NCBI GenBank assembly: GCA_031263875.1
Contig: JAISEX010000149.1
Span: 1 to 5,559, forward strand
Origin: Eubacteriales Family XIII. Incertae Sedis bacterium
GTDB taxonomy: Bacteria; Bacillota; Clostridia; Peptostreptococcales; Anaerovoracaceae
DNA length: 5,559 nucleotides
Reading direction: 5' to 3'
Shown here: positions 1-5,203 of the stretch, piece by piece
Position numbering within the stretch: the stretch's first letter is position 1
Layout: each line of letters starts with the position of its first letter
The notes under the pieces: model-generated
The model's database searches: none
What the model saw: the letters and a program-made list of their open reading frames with translations, nothing else
Told to the model about the DNA's origin: nothing
Position numbers and translations under genes: made by a program

Positions 1-1911
1 CCGACGGGGTTTCAGGACCTCACGAGCGAGGGATTCCCGCCGGCGGAGATGTGCGCGTATTACGAGCGCAAGGCGATGGGCGGCGCGGCGTCGGTCGCGG
101 TGGGCGAATGCGTCGTCGATTCCAAGCGCGGTTTGGGCGGCCCGAACCATGTCCCGCTCGACAATCCCGAACTGGTCGGCCCGCTGTCGAATGTGGCGCT
201 CGCGATAGCGAAATACGGCGCGGTGCCCGTGGCCGAATTGCAGCACGCGGGAATGTTCGCCGAGGAATCCGTGAAGCGCGGCGGCGAGGTGTTCGCGCCT
301 GTCGAGATGGACGCGCCGCAGGGCGCTGTTGTCCACGCGGAGGAGGACGCCGGCCCGATCGAGAAGATACCGGCCATGCCGCTGGAAATCATCGAGCGGA
401 CGATCGAAGCCTACGGCGATGCGGCGGCCTTCGCGAAATTCTGCGGTTTTGGCATGGTGCTTATCCACGGCGGGCACGGATGGATGCTGTCGCAGTGGCT
501 TTCGCCGGTCATCAATACGCGGACGGACGAGTGGGGCGGCAGCCTCGAAAACCGGATGCGCCTGCCGCTCGCGATCATAGAGAATATTCGCAAGAAGTGC
601 GGGCGTCATTTCCCGATAGAGTTCCGCATGAGCGTGACGGAAGCGAATGACGGCGGTTACGGCATTGACGAGGGCCTGCGGATCGCGAAGCTGCTCGATC
701 AGAAAGTCGATATTATCCACGCGTCTGCGGGCAACCACGAGGTGCGGGACGCGTTTGTCATTACGCATCCGAGCCTATTCCACGCGGACGGCGTCAATTC
801 CCATCTCGCCGAGGCCATCAAGAAATCGGGCGTGAGCACGCCGGTCGCGACGGTCGGCGCGTTTACGGAACCGGAGCTGATGGAGGAAGTGATCGCCTCG
901 GGCAAGGCGGATATCGTGAATGTCGCCCGCGGCCTTATCGCGGATCCCGATTTGCCGCTGAAGGCGCGCACGGGCAGGGACGCCGACATCACGCGGTGCC
1001 TCCGGTGCTTCACGTGTTTCAGTTACCTGCTCACGAACCAGCAGTTCTGCTGCGCTGTCAATCCCGAAATCGGTCAGGAGATCGAAACGAAGTTTGCGCA
1101 TCCTCAGCCGAAGGAATCGAAGACGGTGCTTGTCGCGGGCGGCGGCGTCGGCGGTATGGAAGCGGCGCTGACGGCGGCCCGGCGCGGGCACAAAGTCATC
1201 CTCTGCGAAAAGACGGGCAGGCTGGGCGGCGCGCTCCGGTGCGAGGAACACGTCCCGTTCAAGAAGGCGCTCGACGATTATCTGAATCTGCAGGAGAAGC
1301 GCGTGAAGGATTCCGGCATCGATCTGCGGCTTAACGCGGTGGTAACGCCGGAACTCGCGCGGGAGATCGCGCCCGACGTGATTATCGCGGCCCTCGGCGC
1401 GCGCGCGCTGAAACCGCCGATCACGGGCATTGACGCCCCGCACGTGAGGAGCGCGGATGACGTCTATACCGACCCCGGTCTTGCGGGCGATAAGGTCGTT
1501 ATTCTCGGCGCGGGGTTTGTCGGCACGGAGCTCGGCATTTACTTGAACGGTCTCGGCCGGGACGTCACGATCGTCGAGATGCTTCCCGCTATAAACGACG
1601 CGGGCAACGTGCTCCACGGCCTTGCGGTCGACGTGAAGCTGCGCGAGGTGGGCATTCCCGTTCACTTCGGGACGACGGCGACCTGCATAACGGAGGACGG
1701 CGTTATCGGCGAGAAGGATGGCCAGAAGACCCTCTTTGCGGCGGACACGGTGATCTATGCCGTCGGGCAGATCCCGCTGTGGGACGAAGCGGAGGCGCTG
1801 AACGGCTGCGCGCCGGAGTTCCACCTTATCGGCGACTCGCTCGCGCCGAAGAACATTCGCGAGGCGACCAAGGGCGGCTACTTTACCGCGCTGAATATCG
1901 GACGGGTGTAG
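1..1911 (+). CDS. Old Yellow Enzyme-type NADH:flavin oxidoreductase (2,4-dienoyl-CoA reductase/BaiCD-like), 5' end cut off
   Basis: This is a multidomain FMN/4Fe-4S/FAD oxidoreductase of the family that reduces activated C=C bonds (enoates, dienoyl-CoA, steroid or bile-acid enones) with NAD(P)H; the substrate here is unknown. The frame is open from base 1 and reads PTGFQDLTSEGFPPAEM before the first ATG at 49. That is normal internal OYE sequence, so the true start is upstream and roughly 25-40 residues are probably missing; 636 codons are visible. The FMN TIM barrel comes first, with HGGHGWML at 463-489 followed by the family signature LSPVINTRTDEWGGSLENR. Cluster cysteines are at 997, 1006, 1015 and 1048/1051. 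An FAD Rossmann motif GGGVGG lies at 1138-1155, a NAD(P) motif GAGFVG at 1507-1524, and the C-terminal FAD-contact HLIGD follows. Trp481 (codon position) replaces the usual catalytic Tyr, while the His at 736-738 (GNHE) is kept. The family call is secure; the substrate is not. Confidence -1.
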   Translation, partial: PTGFQDLTSEGFPPAEMCAYYERKAMGGAASVAVGECVVDSKRGLGGPNHVPLDNPELVGPLSNVALAIAKYGAVPVAELQHAGMFAEESVKRGGEVFAPVEMDAPQGAVVHAEEDAGPIEKIPAMPLEIIERTIEAYGDAAAFAKFCGFGMVLIHGGHGWMLSQWLSPVINTRTDEWGGSLENRMRLPLAIIENIRKKCGRHFPIEFRMSVTEANDGGYGIDEGLRIAKLLDQKVDIIHASAGNHEVRDAFVITHPSLFHADGVNSHLAEAIKKSGVSTPVATVGAFTEPELMEEVIASGKADIVNVARGLIADPDLPLKARTGRDADITRCLRCFTCFSYLLTNQQFCCAVNPEIGQEIETKFAHPQPKESKTVLVAGGGVGGMEAALTAARRGHKVILCEKTGRLGGALRCEEHVPFKKALDDYLNLQEKRVKDSGIDLRLNAVVTPELAREIAPDVIIAALGARALKPPITGIDAPHVRSADDVYTDPGLAGDKVVILGAGFVGTELGIYLNGLGRDVTIVEMLPAINDAGNVLHGLAVDVKLREVGIPVHFGTTATCITEDGVIGEKDGQKTLFAADTVIYAVGQIPLWDEAEALNGCAPEFHLIGDSLAPKNIREATKGGYFTALNIGRV

Positions 1912-1928
1912 ACTGCGGGCAGTGAGCC

Positions 1929-1963
1929 GGGGATGTCATTCCGGGCCCCGCCCCGGAATCCCC
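1929..1963. repeat. REP-like palindrome after the oxidoreductase gene
   Basis: ATTCCGGG (1938-1945) and CCCGGAAT (1952-1959) are perfect 8-bp arms around a 6-nt loop. GGGG (1929-1932) can extend the stem by pairing with CCCC (1960-1963), leaving a bulge of ATGTC. It starts 18 bases after the stop codon at 1909-1911. From memory, the GTCATTCC...GGAATCCC layout resembles dispersed palindromic repeats found in many bacterial genomes. It could also end or protect the upstream transcript, but the nearest T run (1976-1981) is 12 bases past the stem, too far for a standard intrinsic terminator. Confidence -1.
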
Positions 1964-1987
1964 TTTACCGAGGTATTTTTTGGCGCA

Positions 1988-2070
1988 TGGGGCACGAGCA
2001 TAATTTAGTACGCCCGCTTGGGAAAGTTCACCACACAAGTATTTATAAAAAACGGCTTTTGCGTGCCCCA
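1988..2070. repeat. 9-bp inverted repeat bracketing an AT-rich island
   Basis: TGGGGCACG (1988-1996) is the exact reverse complement of CGTGCCCCA (2062-2070). The 65 bases between are markedly AT-richer than their surroundings and include ATTTATAAAAAA at 2041-2052. A weak promoter-like pair, TTGGGA (2018-2023) and TATTTA (2040-2045), lies inside. The arms could be termini of a very small element or a long-range stem. No flanking target duplication was seen, so the nature of the repeat is open. Confidence -1.
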
Positions 2071-2080
2071 CCGGGCTCTG

Positions 2081-2113
2081 CGGGGCTTCGGCCCCGGCGC
2101 TCAGAACGAGCGC
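2081..2113. other. Two abutting perfect hairpins, the first with a UUCG tetraloop
   Basis: CGGGGC-TTCG-GCCCCG (2081-2096) is a 6-bp stem closed by C-G around UUCG, an exceptionally stable RNA tetraloop when read on the + strand. It is followed with no gap by GCGCTC-AGAAC-GAGCGC (2097-2113), a second perfect 6-bp stem. No T tract follows, so this is not a standard terminator. It could belong to a small structured RNA or to a palindromic repeat. The pairing is directly visible; any function is inference. Confidence -1.
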
Positions 2114-2196
2114 GAGGGACGTGAGGTGGTTTCGCGCTTTCGGCATCACTTTTCAGCCGACCCCGCGTCGTGGCTGCTACCGCACCCCTCCTATCC

Positions 2197-2226
2197 CTTG
2201 CGCGTCGCTCGGCTTGCGCCTCGCTC
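2197..2226. repeat. Near-perfect 14-bp tandem direct repeat
   Basis: CTTGCGCGTCGCTC (2197-2210) and CTTGCGCCTCGCTC (2213-2226) differ at one base and recur with a 16-base period. GCGCGTCG inside the first copy (2200-2207) is also inverted as CGACGCGC at 2247-2254. Such clustering suggests a remnant of a repetitive intergenic element. No known family was identified. Confidence -1.
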
Positions 2227-2277
2227 CCCCATGCGAGAAAAAGAGCCGACGCGCTCCTCCTACCACGGCGTCCCCGT

Positions 2278-2308
2278 TTCTCGCCTAACCACCAAACCGG
2301 TGCGAGAA
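2278..2308. repeat. 7-bp inverted repeat (possible hairpin)
   Basis: TTCTCGC (2278-2284) pairs with GCGAGAA (2302-2308) around a 17-nt loop. TGCGAGAA also occurs earlier at 2232-2239 as a direct copy of 2301-2308. There is no T tract after it. It lies about 100 bases upstream of the LCP start; significance is uncertain. Confidence -1.
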
Positions 2309-2390
2309 CCGATCCCGACGTAAGCATCCTTCCCGTGCCGTCCCCCGTGCCACGCGCCGCTTAATTTCCCCCCGCCCACCGTCCCGTTTT

Positions 2391-2411
2391 TATGGTATAA
2401 TGTTTACCATA
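2391..2411. promoter_or_regulatory. Perfect palindrome over the -10 box and start codon (candidate operator)
   Basis: TATGGTA (2391-2397) and TACCATA (2405-2411) are perfect 7-bp inverted arms with a 7-nt spacer. The element covers the whole extended -10 and ends on the first base of the LCP start codon. A dimeric repressor bound here would block RNA polymerase. The symmetry is seen directly; the operator role is inferred, and no regulator gene is visible in the window. Confidence -1.
2393..2401 (+). promoter_or_regulatory. Extended -10 promoter of the LCP-permease operon
   Basis: TGGTATAAT gives a perfect TATAAT hexamer (2396-2401) with the TGn extension. No -35 resembling TTGACA is found 16-18 bases upstream, where the sequence is C-rich; extended -10 promoters tolerate this. 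The predicted transcription start is near 2408, only about three bases before the ATG at 2411. Confidence -1.
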
Positions 2412-3460
2412 TGAAGACAAAACACAAGAAGCCTAGCCGCTTTACGAAACGGCAGCGCATATTCAATAAAATTTCGATTGTTACCGCCGTGCTCATACTT
2501 ATCGGCGCGGGCGCTTATATCGGCATCGACTCGACGCTCAACGCGCAATTTATGAAGAAGGATCCCAAGCAGGGATACCGTTCCATCGAGCGTTCCCACG
2601 AAAAGACCAAGGAAAACCTCGACATCCTCATCCCGGCGGAGGGCATGTTCGCGAGCGAATTTTCGGATTCAAAACGCGTAAACGTGTTGCTGCTCGGCAA
2701 TACGAACGAGGGACTGTCTGATACGATTATGGTCGCGAGTTTCGAGCCCGATTCGCAGCGGCTCGACATTATTTCGCTGCCGCGCGACACGTATTACGAG
2801 CGGGCGGGCTATTCGGCGTCGTTCCTGAAATTGAATTCGGTATTCCACGAGGGGCCGCACGCGATGGCGGAGGCCGTGCACGAGATCTTGCAGGGGATAC
2901 CGATCAATTATTACGCGGTGATCGATTATGAAGGGATAAAAAACATCGTTGATTCCATGGGCGGCGTGCCGATGGACATCAAGCAGTCCATGCATTACAC
3001 GTCGAAGGACGGCGGTCTTCAGATAAACTTCGAGCCGGGCGAGCAGGTGCTTGACGGGCAGAAATCCGTGGAATTCCTGCGGTTCCGGCGTTATCCGATG
3101 GGCGATATCGGGCGCGTCGAGGCGCAGCAGCAGTTCCTGAAAAACGCCGCGAACAAGGCGCTGGATGCGAATATCCCGAAGGTGGCGAAGACGATCGTCG
3201 ACAATGTGGATTCCGATATCACGCTCCGCGCGATGCTCTACGTTTCCTCGAATGTGTCGGGTATGTCACAGGATAATATCCGCTCGTTCGTGCTTCCCGG
3301 CAATTTCGCGAATGTGAACGGCCTTTCGTATTGGGTGAAGAAGCCCGACGCCGATATTCACGCGATGCTCCGGCATGTCTATACCAACGGGCAGACGGCG
3401 GAGGGAAGCGGCGTGAAGGAGAGCACCTACTACCACGAGGAGAGCGTCATCGACTACTGA
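2411..3460 (+). CDS. LytR-CpsA-Psr (LCP) family cell-envelope protein
   Basis: LCP proteins are membrane-anchored enzymes that move anionic glycopolymers (teichoic acid, capsule) from lipid carriers onto peptidoglycan outside the cell. The 349-residue product has a Lys/Arg-rich cytoplasmic N terminus, one membrane helix at about 21-38, then an extracellular LCP domain from about 88 to 245. Visible motifs are LLLGN and SDTIM (93-107), SLPRDT (122-127), LKLNS (139-143), SMGGVPMD (182-189), LRFRR (223-227) and GRVEAQQQ (234-241). Arg125, Arg224 and Arg226 match the conserved arginines that hold the lipid pyrophosphate. The usual GxDxR and RSDTI positions read GNTN and LSDTI, so an Asp and an Arg are replaced. 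The start is chosen because the next Met (48) would lose the anchor. No Shine-Dalgarno precedes it, and the promoter predicts an almost leaderless mRNA. There is no extra C-terminal domain. The exact polymer is unknown. Confidence -1.
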   Translation: MKTKHKKPSRFTKRQRIFNKISIVTAVLILIGAGAYIGIDSTLNAQFMKKDPKQGYRSIERSHEKTKENLDILIPAEGMFASEFSDSKRVNVLLLGNTNEGLSDTIMVASFEPDSQRLDIISLPRDTYYERAGYSASFLKLNSVFHEGPHAMAEAVHEILQGIPINYYAVIDYEGIKNIVDSMGGVPMDIKQSMHYTSKDGGLQINFEPGEQVLDGQKSVEFLRFRRYPMGDIGRVEAQQQFLKNAANKALDANIPKVAKTIVDNVDSDITLRAMLYVSSNVSGMSQDNIRSFVLPGNFANVNGLSYWVKKPDADIHAMLRHVYTNGQTAEGSGVKESTYYHEESVIDY

Positions 3461-3461
3461 T

Positions 3462-4160
3462 ATGCAGAATCAGAATCTCTTTGAACAAATAATCACCTAT
3501 TTCAGCACACATACGGAAGCATGGGGAGAGGCGGTGGCGCAGCATCTGCTGATGTGCTTCGCGGCTGTTGCGCTCGCGATGCTTATCGGGCTCCCGCTCG
3601 GCGTTTTCTGCTCGAAAAACCGCATCGTGAAAACCTTTGTCACGGGGATTTTCAGCACCTTGCGCATTATTCCAAGCCTTGCGGTGCTGCTTCTGTGCCT
3701 GCCGGTTTTCGGCCCCGGAGCGGTGCCGGCCCTGATCGCGCTGTCCTTTCTCGCGATCCCGCCCATTCTTATCAATACGACGCAGGCGTTTGCCGGCGTG
3801 CCCGCCGAGGTGATCGAAACGGCGACCGGCCTCGGCATGAGCCCGGCGAGAATGTTCTTCCGCGTCAAAGCGCCGCTGGCGATGCCGCTCGTGCTCGCGG
3901 GTATCAAGACGGCGACCGCGGAGATCATCGCGAGCGCGACGCTTGCCGCCTATATCGGCGCGGGCGGCCTCGGCGTGATGATCTTTACGGGCCTTGGGCT
4001 GCAGCGCGCGGACCTTTTGATCGTCGGCGGTCTGTCCGTCGCGATATTGTCCATACTCGCCGACACGCTGCTCGGCCTGCTCGAAAAACGCCTCGTCCGT
4101 TACCGGAATACCGATATCAAACCAATGACCGCGCGTCGTCTGCCGCACCGAGCCGCGTAA
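3462..4160 (+). CDS. OpuC/ProW-type quaternary amine (betaine/choline/carnitine) ABC transporter permease
   Basis: This 232-residue inner-membrane subunit belongs to the osmoprotectant importer family. Hydrophobic segments lie at about 27-49, 57-81, 86-106, 145-170 and 185-207, and the length is normal for OpuCB/OpuCD-type permeases. The cytoplasmic loop that docks on the ATPase is seen as EVIETATGLGMSPARMFFRV (116-135), ending in KAPLAMP. AAYIGAGGLG (162-171) is typical of the family. The start lies one base after the LCP stop codon. The purine-rich GAGGAG at 3437-3442 is about 19 bases upstream, far for a Shine-Dalgarno, so translation is probably coupled to LCP. The binding protein and ATPase of the same system follow. 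The tail (KPMTARRLPHRAA) is basic and cytoplasmic. The substrate cannot be fixed from the permease; family confidence is high. Confidence -1.
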   Translation: MQNQNLFEQIITYFSTHTEAWGEAVAQHLLMCFAAVALAMLIGLPLGVFCSKNRIVKTFVTGIFSTLRIIPSLAVLLLCLPVFGPGAVPALIALSFLAIPPILINTTQAFAGVPAEVIETATGLGMSPARMFFRVKAPLAMPLVLAGIKTATAEIIASATLAAYIGAGGLGVMIFTGLGLQRADLLIVGGLSVAILSILADTLLGLLEKRLVRYRNTDIKPMTARRLPHRAA

Positions 4161-4183
4161 TTTTTTATACGACAGATAAAAAA
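4161..4183. repeat. AT-only 8-bp inverted repeat just after the permease stop
   Basis: TTTTTTAT (4161-4168) and ATAAAAAA (4176-4183) are perfect inverted arms with a 7-nt spacer, starting directly after the TAA at 4158-4160. An A/U-only stem is weak in RNA, so this is a poor terminator. It may instead be a flexible AT tract or protein-binding site upstream of the next promoter. Confidence -1.
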
Positions 4184-4208
4184 CATATACAACATATAGG
4201 TCATATAT
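4182..4208. repeat. Three 9-bp tandem units with CATATA core upstream of the binding-protein promoter
   Basis: Units AACATATAC, AACATATAG and GTCATATAT repeat with exact 9-base spacing; CATATA falls at 4184, 4193 and 4202. The last unit runs into the extended -10 element. Regularly spaced direct repeats in front of a promoter can be activator or repressor binding sites, but simple AT-rich drift is also possible. Confidence -1.
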
Positions 4209-4224
4209 GATACAATGGATCATA
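4206..4224. promoter_or_regulatory. Inverted repeat over the -10 box (candidate operator)
   Basis: TATGAT (4206-4211) and ATCATA (4219-4224) are perfect 6-bp arms with a 7-nt spacer covering the extended -10 and reaching the predicted transcription start. The spacer length matches the palindrome over the LCP promoter at 2391-2411, and 10 of the first 12 bases agree between the two, partly because both are extended -10 elements. Shared control by one repressor is an inference. Confidence -1.
4208..4216 (+). promoter_or_regulatory. Extended -10 promoter of the solute-binding protein gene
   Basis: TGATACAAT combines the TGn extension with TACAAT (4211-4216), one mismatch from TATAAT. No good -35 is present at 16-18 bases. 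The predicted start near 4223 leaves a leader of about 36 bases carrying a strong ribosome binding site. It would let the binding protein be made independently of, or in excess over, the permease. Confidence -1.
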
Positions 4225-4229
4225 CGTTA

Positions 4230-4247
4230 CCGCTGTTATAACAACGG
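4230..4247. promoter_or_regulatory. Palindrome in the leader touching the ribosome binding site
   Basis: CCGCTGTTATAACAACGG is an inverted repeat with one mismatched pair; its core TGTTATAACA (4234-4243) is a perfect 10-bp palindrome. It overlaps the first bases of the Shine-Dalgarno at 4246-4250. It could be a DNA operator inside the transcribed leader. As RNA the loopless core would fold poorly, so a protein site is more likely than a riboswitch. Confidence -1.
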
Positions 4248-4250
4248 AGG
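4246..4250 (+). promoter_or_regulatory. Strong ribosome binding site for the binding protein
   Basis: GGAGG lies 8 bases before the ATG at 4259 and fixes that start. It is the only near-ideal Shine-Dalgarno among the genes whose starts are visible; the LCP, permease and ATPase starts lack one at good spacing. Confidence -1.
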
Positions 4251-4258
4251 AGAAGATC

Positions 4259-5188
4259 ATGAAGAAGTTATTGGTGATTTTAACGGCTTTGGTCGTGGTA
4301 GGCAGTTCGGTATTCGCGCTCGGGGGCTGCGGTTCGGACGATAAGGGGAGCGACGCGACCGGCACGGATGGCGCGGGGAAGGTCGTTATCGGTTCAAAGA
4401 GCTTTACGGAAAACGAGATCCTCGCGGATATCTATCAGTTTGCGCTCGAGGATAAAGCCGGCCTCGAGGTGGAGCGCGTGCAGCTCGCGTCGAGCGCGGT
4501 GAACACGGCGCTGCAGAACGGGGAAATCGACCTCTATCCCGAATACACGGGAACCGGTCTGCTGGATGTTCTCAAGACGACGGCGCCGAGCAACGACCCG
4601 CAGGTCGTGTACGACACGGTCAAGGACGCGTACAAGACGCAGTTCGACATCGTCTGGCTCGATTACGCGCAGGCGAACGACGGGCAGGGCATTGCCGTGA
4701 CGAAGGAAATTTCCGATAAGTACGGGATCACGACGATCTCGGATCTGCAGAAGAACGCGAAGGATATCCGCTTCGTGTCGCAGGGCGAATTTATCGAGCG
4801 TTCCGACGGGCTGCCGGCGCTGGTCACGGTCTACGGCCCGTTCGACTTCAAGAAGGAACTCGTTATCGAAAACGCGCTGAAATATGAAACGCTTCTGTCC
4901 GGCGACGGCGACGCCGTGGTCGCGTACACGACGGAGGGCGCTTTGACCGACCCGAAATTCGTGCTGCTCGAGGATGATAAGCTCGCGTGGCCGCCGTATA
5001 ATATCGCGCCGGTCGTTCGCGCGTCCGTTCTCGAAAGCTATCCGAAGATCGCGGACGTCCTGAACGCGGTGAACGCGAAAATCGACACGCAGACCATTAC
5101 GCAGCTCAACGCCAAGGTCGACGTCGATAAGCAGGAACCCGATAAAGTCGCGAAAGAATTTTACGATTCGATCAAAGATTCGCTGTAA
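4259..5188 (+). CDS. OpuCC/OsmF-type glycine betaine/choline/carnitine-binding lipoprotein
   Basis: This 309-residue protein is the extracellular substrate-binding subunit of the importer. A lipoprotein signal peptide (MKKLLVILTALVVVGSS...) ends in the lipobox LGGC with Cys24 as the predicted lipid-modified residue, followed by a Ser/Asp/Gly-rich linker to about residue 40. The mature domain opens with VVIGSKSFTENEILADIY, the hallmark of the OpuAC/quaternary-amine-binding family. It continues with GEIDLYPEYTGTG (near 88-100), FIERSDGLPALVTVYG (near 179-194), a GDGDAVVAYTTEGAL segment (near 219-233) and WPPYNIAPVVR (near 244-254), which correspond to the two lobes and hinge. Length is normal. 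It has its own promoter and a strong GGAGG. Some relatives bind ergothioneine or other betaine-like compounds, so the exact ligand is open; the family call is firm. Confidence -1.
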   Translation: MKKLLVILTALVVVGSSVFALGGCGSDDKGSDATGTDGAGKVVIGSKSFTENEILADIYQFALEDKAGLEVERVQLASSAVNTALQNGEIDLYPEYTGTGLLDVLKTTAPSNDPQVVYDTVKDAYKTQFDIVWLDYAQANDGQGIAVTKEISDKYGITTISDLQKNAKDIRFVSQGEFIERSDGLPALVTVYGPFDFKKELVIENALKYETLLSGDGDAVVAYTTEGALTDPKFVLLEDDKLAWPPYNIAPVVRASVLESYPKIADVLNAVNAKIDTQTITQLNAKVDVDKQEPDKVAKEFYDSIKDSL

Positions 5189-5203
5189 AGCGGTAGATGA
5201 GAT

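Larger units (their letters stand above)
1912..2390. other. Long non-coding intergenic region rich in short repeats and hairpins
   Basis: About 480 bases separate the oxidoreductase stop from the LCP promoter. Short open frames exist on both strands, for example 2018-2323 (+) and 2043-2327 (-). Their products are Arg/Pro/Ala-rich, have no recognisable domain and no credible ribosome binding site, so I treat them as chance frames in GC-rich DNA. The stretch has an AT-rich island (about 1975-2060) followed by a C-rich, Arg-codon-like segment (about 2070-2380) unlike the flanking genes. It holds several hairpins and repeats listed separately. No tRNA or rRNA was recognised. It may be a decayed repeat element or may hide a small structured RNA; neither can be proven here. 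Confidence -1.

Noticed and set aside
49..51. ATG at 49 as start of the oxidoreductase
   Set aside because: The frame is open upstream and the preceding residues match the expected OYE barrel sequence; starting here would remove conserved FMN-binding residues.
775..1824. 349-codon minus-strand frame inside the oxidoreductase
   Set aside because: It has no recognisable family and an Arg-rich shadow composition, and the + strand carries unmistakable FMN, Fe-S, FAD and NAD motifs.
2043..2327. Minus-strand 94-codon and plus-strand 101-codon (2018-2323) frames in the intergenic gap
   Set aside because: They are Arg/Pro/Ala-rich, match no family and lack a ribosome binding site; they look like chance frames in GC-rich DNA.
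4131..4166. Possible intrinsic terminator after the permease (CGCG ... CGCG then T6)
   Set aside because: Only a 4-bp stem with a very long loop can form before the T run, so it is too weak to call.
3447..4223. 258-codon minus-strand frame opposite the permease
   Set aside because: It is highly charged with repeated Arg/Glu/His and has no domain; the opposite strand encodes a typical permease.
5197..5199. ATG at 5197 as start of the ATPase
   Set aside because: It is in a different frame from the Walker A-containing protein; ATG 5204 is the in-frame start.
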